A stretch of 64,000 nucleotides of DNA from positions 282,669 through 346,668 of the forward strand of contig JACKCG010000005.1 in assembly GCA_020634135.1 (NCBI GenBank). The letters run 5' to 3'. This DNA is from Anaerolineaceae bacterium. Its GTDB lineage: Bacteria; Chloroflexota; Anaerolineae; Aggregatilineales; Phototrophicaceae. How positions within the stretch are numbered: the stretch's first letter is position 1; the number at the start of each line of letters is the position of its first letter. Made by a program: the position numbers and the translations under genes. The notes beneath the pieces were generated by a model, which ran no database searches, was not told the DNA's origin, and saw only the letters and a program-made list of their open reading frames with translations. Positions 10,698-20,052 of the stretch are shown here, piece by piece.

Positions 10698-12311
10698 TCA
10701 TTCACCGGAGAGTTCAGCCGGGCGCGGTTCGTCCGGGAACCAGGCATAGTTATCTTCCGCCAGCAGCTCAATCACCTGCCGATCCGGGAAACGCGCCAGG
10801 ATGGCGTCCCGCACGCCCGGTTGGGTGTTGTCCAGCGCCGCCACAATGTCACTATCCAGGTATGGGCTGGTGACGCTCATCAGCGCCCCGTATGCCCGCC
10901 AGCGCACACTATCCCCGGTGACCAATGCCAGAATCGGGCGATCATCCGTCCGCCGGGCTTCTACCGCCTCGATGAGTTCCGGGCTGATCTGGTTAAAACG
11001 ATACAGCGCCATGATGCGGGCGTGCTGTAAGCGTACAGGCTGTAGACCAGCACAACCCCCAGCCCCAGGTACACCGGCCAGCGTTTCCAGCGCCGGGCGA
11101 GCCAGGCCAGGGGCAGGGCGCTCACCACTGCTGCCGCCGTCAGCGCCTCGTAATAGTAGCGCGTGCTGTAGCGCTGCGACCCGATCCAATACGCCATATG
11201 CACCGCGACCAGACTCACCATGACGCCCAGCAAGAGCCACACCCAGCGCCGTTTGCGCCCAATCCACAAGCCAAACGGCAGGAGAACCCAGCTGACCCCT
11301 ACAACCGGCCAGTAGTCGCTGTTCTCACGCAGATGTTCCTGAAGTTCCGGCGTGATCGTCCCCAACTGCCAGCCGAACATATCCGCCGCCGTGAGCGATA
11401 AATCCCACCGCGCCTGCCGGATACCCTTTTCCAATGTATGCCCGTGCCTGCCGAAGCCCTCGCCAAAGCCGACCTTATCATACGACCAGACGAAAACATA
11501 CAGATTCTGCGTCGCGTCCCCGGTAGCGGCCAGGTTATACAGCGGAATCACTGCCCCCACCAGCAGAGTCATCGCCGCTATGGCGAACAGTGCGCCAATC
11601 TGCCATTTTCTTTGTTTCTTGCCAGAAACGACTTGAGGCTTTCTCCGACATCTCGCAGAAACAGAACAGGAAGTCCCCACTTCACCACCCGTATCGTACT
11701 CCACACTATAAACGGGACGGCGATCCCCACCGCCGACAGTGGACGGTTGATGAGTATCATGCCCAGCGCAATCCCGGCGATGACTCCCCACCGGAACGGA
11801 CGCCGCCGGTGTTCCAACTGCCAATACGCCCACAAGAACAGCGTCACCCAGAACAGCGCCGCCGTGGTCCCATCAGTGTCCCGTTGAGGAGCAATGCCAT
11901 CGGGAGAAAGCGGTCAGGGCAGCCGCCAGCACGCCGGTATCTCGATTAAATACATCACTGCCCAATCGGTAGACCAACGCGACAGTTAGAGCGGCCAACC
12001 AGGCATTTACGACCCAGGGCTGCCCCATAAGTACCCCGCCTGCCAGAGTCCCCGGCCAACCGAGTGAATACTTCCCAAAACGCAGCCCTCCCCGATCAAC
12101 GATGAACGGCTGCCAATAGGCGGCGCGGCTCCGGGCTGGGGATTACCGTGTGTCCGCCCGCCAGCAGTTTCGCCTGGTAAAGATACGCCACCTCGTCTTC
12201 CAGGTGGGGAGGCGTTCAAACACCGTGCGACTGATGAGGGCGCTCATAAGAAGCTGAACCCGCGAGAAAAAGCACGATTACATAGGAAAAGGTGATATTG
12301 GTTGGTTTCAT
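10698..12311 (-). pseudogene. GT39-like polytopic membrane glycosyltransferase, many frameshifts
   Basis: Read piecewise on the minus strand, this is a polytopic membrane protein like ArnT/PMT-type (GT39) glycosyltransferases. The ATG at 12311 starts a first helix. The first luminal loop follows (LEDEVAYLYQAKLLAGG, PYWQPFIVD, FGKYSLGWP); the acidic DEVAY pattern and the KYxxGWP motif mark the active-site loop. Later come several helices (WGVIAGIALGMILINRP, LFAIAAMTLLVGAVIPLYN, YYYEALTAAAVVSALPLAWL) and a soluble tail ending at 10698. At least six frame changes occur, near 12250, 12207, 12130, 11855, 11635 and 11025. Several sit in C or G runs. Such enzymes move sugars from lipid carriers onto proteins or lipids outside the membrane. 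Confidence 0.7.
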
Positions 12312-12382
12312 GGGGGCGATTATAGTAGGAAGCGAGTGGAATCAAAGAGCGGTTCATGCCCCCAGGACACACAAATACAGGA

Positions 12383-12684
12383 TTATATCCCGTAACGATA
12401 GGCGATCTGTTCCGTTTTGAGACACCGCACCATATCGCCGGAGGAAATTTCTTTCGCTCCCAACTGTACCGCCAACACCCGCTTTTCCGGCGTCAGATCG
12501 TAATGGGGCACCAGCCGGTGATCCTGAAACCAGCCCGCCGCAGCCCTAACCGCTCCGCAAATCGGTGGAGTTCACTTATATCACCATCACACGCCATATG
12601 ACACCAGTGATTCCCCATGTGGCGAATACCAGGCTTAATTGCGTCATTGGGGAAATATGTGAGTTCGTCAATATAGATCGTCAT
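12383..12684 (-). pseudogene. DUF4031 domain protein, one frameshift
   Basis: From the ATG at 12684 the product begins MTIYIDELTYFPND and continues through WCHMACDG, ELHRFAERLGL and RAGF. After one frame change near 12525 it goes on as HRLVPHYDLTPEKRVLAVQLGAKEI and ends RYGI. This matches the small DUF4031 family: an N-terminal xxVYVDD-like strand, the H(M)xAD segment, the H-YDL motif and the final helix with AVxxGAxxI. Restoring one C after TTTC gives an uninterrupted protein of exactly 100 residues. Function of the family is unknown. It lies upstream of, and divergent from, the 2TM gene at 12843. Confidence 0.65.
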
Positions 12685-12842
12685 AGGAATATCAATACTG
12701 TTTGAGATTCGCATGATAATCATGCCCGACGCGCCTTTCATCAAACTTGCTACCGGGATATGGCGCCGGGTATCCCATCTTTAACCCAAAACTATTTCTC
12801 GTTCCGGCACGTATAATGATAATAAACCAGTCTGGAGCGTGT

Positions 12843-13745
12843 ATGATGGCTCACGATTACACTCAATTCCTGGATTATCAAGCCGCCCGGCGCAGAATTA
12901 CGGCGAAATTCAGCCGGTCACGCGGACTCTGGCTTCACATTGTCGTGTTTCTAGCCACGATGAGCGCAATCTGGGGTATGGTACAGGTAATAGATTATGG
13001 CTGTATCCTGAGAACTTTATCTGGCCGACTGTGTTAGAGCATTCTGGAGTCTGCTTCTGACCGGGCATGGCATCATGAGTTATCTGCGCTCCTCGACCCG
13101 TTCCAACCGCCGTGAAGAAGCCGTTGAAGCAGCCATGCGCCAGCTTATTCAACAGAATCCTGACGATGTGGCAGCGCATCAGGATGAATTATTCACGCTT
13201 CACCGGGAACTGGAAACGAGTCTAAAGCGGCAGGCATTCTGGTTTCCGCCACTCACCGTGTTTACGCTCATAAACGCCGTATTCTGGCTGGCAACCCTGC
13301 TGAATCTGGGGTCTTCCTTTGCTATTCAACTGACTGCGCCGCTGGCCGTATTTGTTATCGGCGGAATCGGGCTGTATACCGCCTGGCGTGAGCGCCGGAA
13401 CAGCGGCCAGGATGATTGGATTGCGCGTTTGCCCCTCCCACATATTGGCCTCTACATCTTCGGTAACTTTTTCCTGGGCTTGCTGGCGATGTTCCGAGCG
13501 TTCAATATGTGGGATCAGCAAACGATCTGGGGCTGGTGGACTCTGGTTCTGATTGGGCATATTCTCTATGCGGTTGTCCTGCAACCGGTCACGCAGGGCG
13601 TTAAAGCCAAGCGCCAGCCAGCCGGAGCGCTTGCCCCGAATTGTTCCAGGATGACAAAGCCAAACGCCGCTTAACGCTCTCCGACGATGGGGAACTGGTC
13701 GAAGTGCTGGACGAAGAACAGGAAGAATCCAGCCTCAGGCTATAA
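12843..13745 (+). pseudogene. 2TM domain-containing membrane protein, three frameshifts
   Basis: The reconstructed product is about 301 residues. An N-terminal 2TM domain starts at YTQFLDYQAARRRI, has a helix (GLWLHIVVFLATMSAIWGM), continues after a frame change as RLWLYPENFIWPTVL, and has a second helix ending in GHGIMSYLR. A coiled acidic linker follows, then four more hydrophobic segments including LPHIGLYIFGNFFLGLLAMF. After the last frame change comes an acidic tail (LFQDDKAKRRLTLSDDGELVEVLDEEQEES). Single missing bases near 12989, 13047 and 13638 explain all breaks, and 903 plus 3 bases is a whole number of codons. A TATAAT at 12812-12817 probably drives it. 2TM domains often precede sensor or regulator modules, but none is visible here. 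Confidence 0.65.
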
Positions 13746-13776
13746 CCACTACGGCGTAGGCAGTGCACTTCCACGC

Positions 13777-13782
13777 TATAAT
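13777..13782 (+). promoter_or_regulatory. -10 element upstream of the esterase gene
   Basis: A TATAAT lies 47 bases before the ATG at 13829. The 17-base position upstream shows no clear -35 hexamer. The call rests on the consensus -10 and its placement between two plus-strand genes. Confidence 0.35.
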
Positions 13783-13828
13783 CGAACGGCATTGATCTTG
13801 TTTGCTTTCGCTTTCAAGGAGACACCGT

Positions 13829-14794
13829 ATGGCTTTCTTCGATATGCCGTTGGAACAATTACAAACTTACCGCCCACACGGGTAGAACCCTCTGATTTTG
13901 ATGCGTTCTGGGCACGCACCCTGGCGGAAACCCGCCAACATCCCTGAATGCCCGGTTTGAGCGAGTGGATTACGACCTCAAGCTGGTCGAAACCTATGAT
14001 GTGACGTTTGCCGGCTACGGTGGTCAGCCGGTCAAAGGCTGGTTCATCCTGCCTGCCGGGCGAAAACACAGCTTCCCTGTGTGGTGCAGTATATCGGGTA
14101 TGGTGGCGGGCGGGGTTTCCCTACGGAATGGCTGCTTTGGCCGAACGCCGGGTACGCAACTCTCGTGATGGACACACGCGGGCAGGGAAGCGGTTGGATG
14201 CCAGGCGATACTCCCGACCTGCCGGACGGTGCGAACTCACATGTTCCCGGCTTCATGACTCAGGGTATCCTGAACCCAGAGACCTATTACTACCGTCGCG
14301 TGTTTGCGGACGGTGTCCGCGCTATCGAAGCTGCTCGCACCCAGTCGCAGGTAGACCCTAACCGCGTCGCCCTCGCCGGGGGCAGCCAGGGGAGGCGGTA
14401 TCACCATCGCCGTCAGCGCACTTGTGCCGGATGTCGCCGCCAGCCTGCCGGACGTGCCGTTCCTATGCCACTGTCGCCGGGCGGCAGAACTGGTGGATAC
14501 TGCCCCGTACAATGAACTAGTCCGCTACCTGAAAACCCACCGCGATAAAGCTGAAACGGTGTGGCAGACCCTGTCTTATTTTGATGGTGTGAACTTCGCT
14601 GCTCGGATTCAGGCGCATTCACTATTTTCAACAGGGCTGATGGACATGATTTGTCCGCCGTCTACCGTCTTCGCAGCCTATAACTACGTGGATGCCCCCA
14701 AAAACATTAAGGTATACCCCTACAATGAGCATGAAGGCGGCGCGCTGTATCATACCCTGGAGAAAATCAGGTTCTTGCGGGAGCTGTGGGGTAA
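13829..14794 (+). pseudogene. Acetylxylan esterase-like (AXE1) alpha/beta hydrolase, frameshifted
   Basis: Piecewise translation gives an AXE1/cephalosporin-C deacetylase-type hydrolase. The parts in order are MAFFDMPLEQLQTYRP, VEPSDFDAFWARTLAETR, VTFAGYGGQPVKGWFILP, QYIGYGGGRGFP, MDTRGQGSGW, the nucleophile elbow GGSQGGG, LMDMICPPSTVFAAYN with the catalytic Asp, and the catalytic His in YNEHEGG. Breaks near 13872, 13944, 14085 and 14397 and at the end (GGGG before TAA at 14792) fit three single deletions, one G insertion and a final deletion. That restores about 322 residues, the family length. AAGGAG seven bases before the ATG supports the start. The enzyme would remove O-acetyl groups from sugars. 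Confidence 0.75.
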
Positions 14795-14802
14795 GCTGCC
14801 GC

Positions 14803-15610
14803 TTAAGCCACATGCCCCACAGCAGCGGGCGCGAGAGCAGCCACAACAGCGCCCATTTTGGCAGACCGTGATGCTGGCGTGTATAAACCAGCATATCGCG
14901 GAAATACACACGAGTCGCCAGCCATGTCCGGGTGGCGGCTTTCTCTTTGTGGACGATGTAATGACTCGCCAGAAAGCGAAATTTCGCCCCAGCAAATCGC
15001 CGCGCCAGGTCGTCTTCGGGGAAGTACAGCCGCAGGTTCGGGTTCAACTGCCAGCCACCACGCCGCATCATCAGGCACGACCCCGGTAGTACCGCTACAT
15101 CTTCGTCTGTGTAACGTCCCCAGCCATCATACCAATGGTCTGCCGCCAGTTCGGCGCGCCAACCAGGGAACAACCAGCCCAGGGGCGTGTGTTGAAGCAG
15201 TAAATAGGTATAAGTAGGAATCCGGGAGCATGTCCGTTGAATGTTGCCGTCCGGGGTAGCGCATCTGCATCGTGACACCCTGGTAATCCGGGCGATTCTC
15301 CAGGAAACTCACCATCGCCGCCAGCGCCCCGGCTGCGGGTCAGTATCCGGGTTCAACAACAGGATGTAATCACCTTGTGCGGCTTCTATTCCCAGGTTGT
15401 TCCCGCCGCAAAACCAGGTGTTGCGCGTCTGTGCCAGCAGTCGAGCCTGTAGAAATCCCGTCGTATCATCTCCGCACTACCGTCTCTCGAAGCGTTATCT
15501 ACCACGATGATTTCCGGTTGGATTGGGTCGTGTATCAATGCAGTCAGGCAGGCATGGAGATCATCACAGGTGTTATAGTTGACAATGATAACAGACAGGC
15601 GGGGCGTCAT
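14803..15610 (-). pseudogene. GT2 family glycosyltransferase, frameshifted
   Basis: The N-terminus is a textbook GT-A start: LSVIIVNYNTCDDLHACL, then EIIVVDNASRDGSAEMI. After frame changes near 15440 it continues as NTWFCGGNNLGIEAAQGDYILLLNPDTDPQPGAL (the DxD-like NPDTD), then MVSFLENRPDY, DGNIQRTCSRIPT, and a C-terminal part (WYDGWGRYTDEDVAVLPGSCLMMRR and LASHYIVHKEKAATR) ending in a hydrophobic, basic tail. This is the rhamnosyltransferase-like subfamily that extends cell-surface polysaccharides. The true stop is blurred by indels; 14803 is the nearest fitting stop. The start overlaps the PIN gene end by 38 bases. Confidence 0.75.
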
Positions 15611-16026
15611 AGAGATTCTGGTAAGAGTTCAAAATACTCACAGTGGCGGGGTCGAAAATGCGAAAATCGCGCTGGTCAAGCGTAAGAACGCGGGTGATAT
15701 TCAATCGTTCGGCTACCGCAGCAATTGTTGCATCCACGAAATCAATGCGTGAATCAGCGTATTGCTTCAATAGTTCAGCGGTTCGGTGAATATCCTCAAA
15801 TTCCAGTGCGCGCTGAGATGAAATTTAGTGTGGGAATATTCAACAGAAACTTCGACAACCCTGCATTCCCTATCTGGCGAGTGAGCATGTAGCCGACTTC
15901 AGCAAATGTTGATTGGGGTATATGAATGGTTTTCTGTTGGGAATAGATTTCAAGGCAGATTTGATGATACTGGTCTGTTGAATTGCCAACCGCTACCACG
16001 AAACTTGTATCTGCAATTGCAATCAT
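15573..16026 (-). pseudogene. PIN-domain ribonuclease (VapC-like toxin), one frameshift
   Basis: The first 75 codons (MIAIADTSFVVAVGNST and later PQSTFAEVGYMLTRQIG) carry the first PIN Asp (D6) and the Glu of the second motif. After a frame change near 15815 the protein continues EFEDIHRTAELLKQYADSRIDFVDATIAAVAERLNI, with the third acidic motif, and LTLDQRDFRIF, with the last. Removing one base from the GCGCGC run restores about 150 residues, slightly longer than usual for VapC. PIN toxins cleave tRNA or rRNA. The start overlaps the end of the upstream gene by four bases, the usual toxin-antitoxin arrangement. Confidence 0.72.
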
Positions 16027-16364
16027 TGGGATTCATTGTCTCTGTCGGGTTTATGGTGACCGAATTCTTCTTGAAGAATCGTCTTTGTTTCGCTGGCTAG
16101 ATCAGGAGAACCGGAAAACAATCCTTGTATCATCGGATCTTGAGACTCATCGTAATCGTCCAGCGTGCGATGAGACATTGCCACCATAAAGTCTTCCAGG
16201 GAAATCTGAATCGGAGTCGTGTCCAGAGCAGCCTCTTTGCGTGTGATGGAGGATGCATCTCTATCCTGCATTACCCGGATAAATTCCAGCAGCGAAGCGA
16301 CCTGCTCATCGCTCATATGATTTACCCGCTCAATCAATTCATCACGAGCCAGCATCGCGCTCAA
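16023..16364 (-). CDS. Putative antitoxin of the PIN-domain pair
   Basis: The product is 113 residues with no membrane helix. The N-terminal part (ELIERVNHMSDEQVASLLEFIRVMQ) is a helical segment like the DUF2281-type or Phd/VapB-associated antitoxins that read 'xxLPEEQxxEVLDFIxxL'. The acidic C-terminal part (LDDYDESQDPMIQGLF) could wrap the toxin. The TTG at 16364 is preferred because GAGGAG lies eight bases upstream; an ATG at 16355 is the alternative. Its last four bases overlap the PIN gene start. It is the one intact reading frame in the damaged block. Identification as antitoxin rests mainly on context. Confidence 0.6.
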   Translation of the reverse strand: MSAMLARDELIERVNHMSDEQVASLLEFIRVMQDRDASSITRKEAALDTTPIQISLEDFMVAMSHRTLDDYDESQDPMIQGLFSGSPDLASETKTILQEEFGHHKPDRDNESQ

Positions 16365-16414
16365 GGTAGCTTCTCCTCACTACTCACAGATATTTTAGCA
16401 TAGAATATACGCAA

Positions 16415-17189
16415 TTATCCGGCGGCATCCTTCCGGCCAATCACCAGTGTGCTGAAGTTGAATGCCCAGGGGAGAACAACTCTAAATATACTCCCCAGCG
16501 CATTCGCCAGCGGACTGGTTTGATAATACCCGCGCTCCTGAACGGCCCGCCCAGCCCCATAACGTAAAAGCATGACTGGTTGGTATGGCCTTCTCAACCG
16601 TAGATCCGGCGTCCATCACCGCTTTGCACAGGGTATCGCGGGTGTAGGTGCTTTCGTAGAAGTCTTCGTCATTGAGTGTGCTGCCCTGCCCGCGTCGTCG
16701 CCAGGCGATGAGCCGCTGGATTACGTTGGGATAGGGAATCGTCAGCACCAGCGCCCCGCCCGGCTTCACTACGCGGCAGGCTTCCACCAGCGCTGGCACC
16801 ATGCCATGCTCGAAATGTTCCAGAACACCAAATGAAAGGTATGCCCTACTGAGTTCGAGGCATACGGCAGCGCATGAACATCGCCCACAGCCAGCGTCAA
16901 TGTGGGGTCATAGTGGCGCGGTGTGCAGAGCATTTTTCGGCATAGTCCAGCCCGATCACGGTATAGCCCATCTCGCGCAAGGTGATAATCACCGCGCTCA
17001 GGCCGCTGCCTTGCCTCCAGAATAATGTCGTCTTTCGAGAGATACGGGGTGTACTCGTAGATCGTCGCCATTGAGCGAGGGATAGCGCACCGCCTGGAGT
17101 TCAACATCCATTGAGGCACTGTCCCAGATAGTTTCCCAGGCTTTACGTGTGCTGTCGTAGCGCGGTGAGTTGGAATGCGGTTCTGTCAT
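16415..17189 (-). pseudogene. Class I SAM-dependent methyltransferase, frameshifted
   Basis: Segments in three frames join into one methyltransferase: an N-terminal MTEPHSNSPRYDSTRKAWETIWDSAS; the region of motif I reached through frame changes (LSKDDIILEA then GSG-like bases near 17000); LTLAVGDVHALPYASNSV (motif II); and HGMVPALVEACRVVKPGGALVLTIPYPNVIQRL (motifs IV-V). The C-terminal ending is FRVVLPWAFNFSTLVIGRKDAAG. At least five indels are needed. The tail with a hydrophobic segment resembles methyltransferases found in polysaccharide gene clusters, which would fit the neighbouring glycosyltransferases. The acceptor is unknown. Confidence 0.65.
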
Positions 17190-17213
17190 GGATGAATCTC
17201 GTTTCGTAGTGAA

Positions 17214-17266
17214 TGGCGGTCAGCCGTTAATGGTTAGCTTTTAGCCGTTAGCCGCTGGCTTCTAGC
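17214..17266. repeat. Degenerate short direct repeats (AGCCGTTA-type)
   Basis: Units such as AGCCGTTA, GGTTAGCTTTTAGCC and TTAGCCGCTGGCTTCTAGCC repeat imperfectly. A similar GTTAGC/GCTAAC-rich patch lies at about 62405-62470. The stop of the glycosyltransferase gene falls inside it. Role unknown. Confidence 0.3.
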
Positions 17267-18423
17267 CTCTTTCAACTCGGCGTTCGGCGATTTACTGTTG
17301 TTTTCCAGCAACTCTTCAATCTGCGCGATGCGCTGATCGTAAGTGTGCCTGGCATATACATGCGCCTGCGCCCGTTGGATGATCGCATGCCGTTCGGCGT
17401 CGTGGGCGAGATAATAAGCAACTTTCGCCCGGAGGTCATCCAGGTCACGATACGTCACGATTGTTTCACCCTCAGTGAACCATTCCCGCGTTCCCGGCAG
17501 GTCATCGGCAATCTGGAAAATGCCGCTGCCCGCTGCCTCGAACAAACGCATGTTACCGCCATAGCGCATGAAATCGCCGTGTACGTTCACCGTCAACTTC
17601 GCCGCCGAAAGTATCCTCAGCATGTCCGCCCCCAGCGCCGCCCCCCGCACAAATCGCCGGAGTCCTGGCGAAACCTCATGTACGCTCCAGATACCCAGAT
17701 CAAAATCCGCCAGAGCCTCCAGCGCGGCTACCCGGCGGCTGTACAGATGATTGGGAATCAGCGTCCTGACGAAAGCCACATCACAGGCGTATGTCGCCCG
17801 TTCCGTTTTTCGGTCAGCGTATAGGGATGGTGAAAATCAGGATCACAGGCCGAAACCGGCAGGCACACCATATCTTTCGCGCCGAGTTCCAGCCATTGTA
17901 TGCCGTGATAGTAGTCGTTGACCAGTACAAGATCATATAATCGTGCGGCTGATCGTTCTATCGGACGCGAAAACACAATAGGCGATGTGCCGGTACTGTA
18001 AAGCAGCTTACAGCCGGTTTCCAGCTTGATGGTTGCCAGCGTCTCCGGCAGGATAACGGTGTTATCGCCCACCAGCCACAGGACATGACCGGTCTGAATG
18101 CCGCACTTTGTCGAGCAGATGCCGGTTGCGCAACCGGTAGTCCAGGTTGAACTGCGGCGGCACACGATGCCCTATTGCTGTCAACACCCTGCCGGGCGTG
18201 ATGCGCGTCGTGTGTCGCTGTGACTGGATACCGCCAAAGGCTGGCATATTGCGGAAGAAAGCATCTACGGTATGACCGCGTTTGCGCAGTGCCTTCGCCA
18301 GAAGTGCTGCGCCATGCTCGGTGGGAATAGTGGCGGCGTCTCCCCCGGTGGAGTGGCCGCGATGGCCTCTTGCAACTGCTCCGGGTGATGCAGGGACGTA
18401 ACGATAAGAAAACGGTGCGTCAT
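17234..18423 (-). pseudogene. CgeB-like glycosyltransferase (Glyco_trans_1_2), frameshifted
   Basis: The reconstructed protein starts MTHRFLIVTSLHHPEQL, continues through NLDYRLRNRHLLDKV, LWLVGDNTVILPETLATIKLETG, LYDLVLVNDYYHGIQWLELGA and LPVSACDPDFHHPY, and then has the well-conserved C-terminal half in one frame: FVRTLIPNHLYSRRVAALEALADFDLGIWSVHE, LTVNVHGDFMRYGGNMRLFEAAGSGIFQIADDLPG and EGETIVTYRDLDDL. NMRLFEAAGSG is the donor-binding motif of CgeB/PF13524-type GT-B enzymes. Breaks lie near 18275, 18235, 18100 and 17800. It belongs with the GT2 and methyltransferase genes as a likely surface-glycan set. Confidence 0.72.
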
Positions 18424-18529
18424 AATATCCTGGCTCAACGAACTTTCCTCTAGCCTAGCATATCCACCCACTTTGTGCGATACACTTTTCCGGTAGAAAT
18501 TGTCATTATGTTTTCCAGAGGAATCAAAA

Positions 18530-18557
18530 ACGGGGCTGCACATATGGCCCGCCCCGT
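18530..18557 (-). terminator. Intrinsic terminator of the DUF427 gene
   Basis: On the minus strand ACGGGGC and GCCCCGT form a seven-base stem with a 14-base loop, followed directly by TTTTTG. It lies about 20 bases after the stop at 18579. Confidence 0.65.
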
Positions 18558-18578
18558 CAGGTCATGAGATTTCTACTG

Positions 18579-18863
18579 TTACGCTTCGACCTTCACACCC
18601 CGCCAGAAAGCGACGTATCCGGCAATTTCCTTTGCCGCGTCTTTCGGCACTGGATAGTACCAGGCAGCGTTTGTATTCTCCTGGTCATTTACTGCCACCG
18701 TGTAGTAGCTGGCAAGACCTTTCCAGGGGCAGGTCGTATGTTTGCTACTCTCTACGAAGTATTCCCGGTTCACCGAATCCGGCGGGAAGTAGTGGTTGCC
18801 TTCCACGACAATCGTTTCGTCACTCTCCGCTAAGACCACGCCGTTCCAGATTGCTTTCGCCAT
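18579..18863 (-). CDS. DUF427 domain-containing protein
   Basis: The product is 94 residues. It matches the DUF427 beta-barrel family: AIWNGVVLAESDETIVVEGNHYFPPDSV, EYFVESSKHTTCPWKGLASYY with the conserved T-xCPWKG motif, and AAWYYPVPKDAAKEIAGYVAFW. The family is widespread and uncharacterised. The CPWKG loop is its most conserved feature and may bind a ligand. The ATG at 18863 is chosen over upstream in-frame starts because AAGGGAG lies eight bases before it. It has its own terminator. Confidence 0.88.
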   Translation of the reverse strand: MAKAIWNGVVLAESDETIVVEGNHYFPPDSVNREYFVESSKHTTCPWKGLASYYTVAVNDQENTNAAWYYPVPKDAAKEIAGYVAFWRGVKVEA

Positions 18864-18941
18864 ACTGTTCTTCTCCCTTGTATGCATAAAACGACGCAAC
18901 ATAGAGAGGACAATCGCCGGGCATCTTACATGAATATCCGC

Positions 18942-19772
18942 TTAACGATATTGCTGCTGACCGGCCAGAATCTGCTGTAGGCGAAATAGATCAGTACGCG
19001 AAGTCATGTCGAGGCTGATGGGTGTCACCGAGACCTGTTTGGCATGTAAGACCGTGTAAACGTCCGAATCCGGTTCGGCTTTCGAGGGATCTGTTTTGAA
19101 CTCATACCCGATGCGACCCGTATCTTCCAGGGTAATGCGCTCCGGGCGCGTGGGCCAGTACACCCGGCGGCGGGAAAGACGGGTCATGCGCCAGGGAGTC
19201 TCGTCAGTCGCCCCCCAGGGTACATCAATCTTCAACACATCCACATCATCCGGCAAGAGGCGGTGTTCCAATAAATACTCGCCAAACAGGCGTGTGAAGT
19301 GCGCCGCCGCACAGAAATCCACCTCATTAGAATAGGTCAGGTGTAAATCCTTGGGCGTTTGCTGAGAGACAGCCAGCGCCGGGATCCCCATACTGGTGGC
19401 TTCCAGTGCCGCACCTACTGTGCCGGAAATCGTTACGCCATTGCCGGTATTTTCTCCGTAATTGATGCCGGAAACCACCAGAGCGGGCAGCCGGTCAGCC
19501 AATTCAACAATACCATGTTGGACGGCCTGGGCTGGCGTGCCATCTACCGCATACGCCCGGTGGCCTTTACCCTCAAGTGACGGCATTTCATAGGGATAAA
19601 TCCGTCCTTCGCTGTGGATTGGCATACTGCGCCCCATACCAGACTGCTGCTCACGAGGCGCCACTACCAGGATTTCACCCAGATTAGCAAAGGCCTTCGC
19701 CGCTGCCCATAGCCCGGGCGATTCAATGCCATCATCGTTTGTGAATAGAATCAACGGACGTTCGTTACTCAT
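18942..19772 (-). CDS. surE: 5'/3'-nucleotidase SurE
   Basis: SurE is a metal-dependent phosphatase that dephosphorylates 5'- and 3'-nucleoside monophosphates and short polyphosphates. The product is 276 residues. It begins with the metal-binding NDDG (LILFTNDDGIESPGL), followed by VVAPREQQSGMG, the substrate loop VDGTPAQAVQHGI, and the conserved LVVSGINYGENTGNGVTISGTVGAALEA. A second part (VDVLKIDVPWG) fits the C-terminal dimerisation region. The motif set is complete, so activity is likely. It stands alone with its own promoter. Confidence 0.95.
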   Translation of the reverse strand: MSNERPLILFTNDDGIESPGLWAAAKAFANLGEILVVAPREQQSGMGRSMPIHSEGRIYPYEMPSLEGKGHRAYAVDGTPAQAVQHGIVELADRLPALVVSGINYGENTGNGVTISGTVGAALEATSMGIPALAVSQQTPKDLHLTYSNEVDFCAAAHFTRLFGEYLLEHRLLPDDVDVLKIDVPWGATDETPWRMTRLSRRRVYWPTRPERITLEDTGRIGYEFKTDPSKAEPDSDVYTVLHAKQVSVTPISLDMTSRTDLFRLQQILAGQQQYR

Positions 19773-19815
19773 AGGTTCGTTCTTATCAATACCTCTTTAT
19801 CATAATTGCAACCGC

Positions 19816-19844
19816 ATTGTAACCTAAAGATAGAGGGCTGTCTA
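19816..19844 (-). promoter_or_regulatory. surE promoter
   Basis: On the minus strand TAGACA, a 17-base spacer and TACAAT lie about 44 bases before the surE ATG. A similar pair, TAGACG with 18 bases and TACAAT, precedes the penicillin-binding protein gene. Confidence 0.5.
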
Positions 19845-19954
19845 TTAACCATTCTGGCGACGCGGGTTAAAGTTGCAGCCCGCAGTCTTAACAACCATCT
19901 GTAAAATGGCTCTTATGACAGTTAGCTGAGACCCAAAGCATCATACCAAACACA

Positions 19955-19976
19955 AAAGGCGACCGCAGCCGCCTTT
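19955..19976 (-). terminator. Intrinsic terminator of the penicillin-binding protein gene
   Basis: On the minus strand AAAGGCG and CGCCTTT form a stem around an eight-base loop, followed by TGTGTTTGG. It lies about 77 bases after the stop at 20053. Confidence 0.55.
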
Positions 19977-20052
19977 CCATGCAACAGGTAATTCCGCTTA
20001 ACTCAGGTCTTCACGACGCTCTCAGGACTCAGCATTCTGAACGCAAGACTTC

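Noticed and set aside
10698..18423. Block of broken genes as a decaying prophage or transposon graveyard
   Set aside because: No transposase, integrase, phage gene or terminal repeats are present. The broken genes are ordinary housekeeping, polysaccharide and toxin-antitoxin genes, and the breaks look like homopolymer errors.
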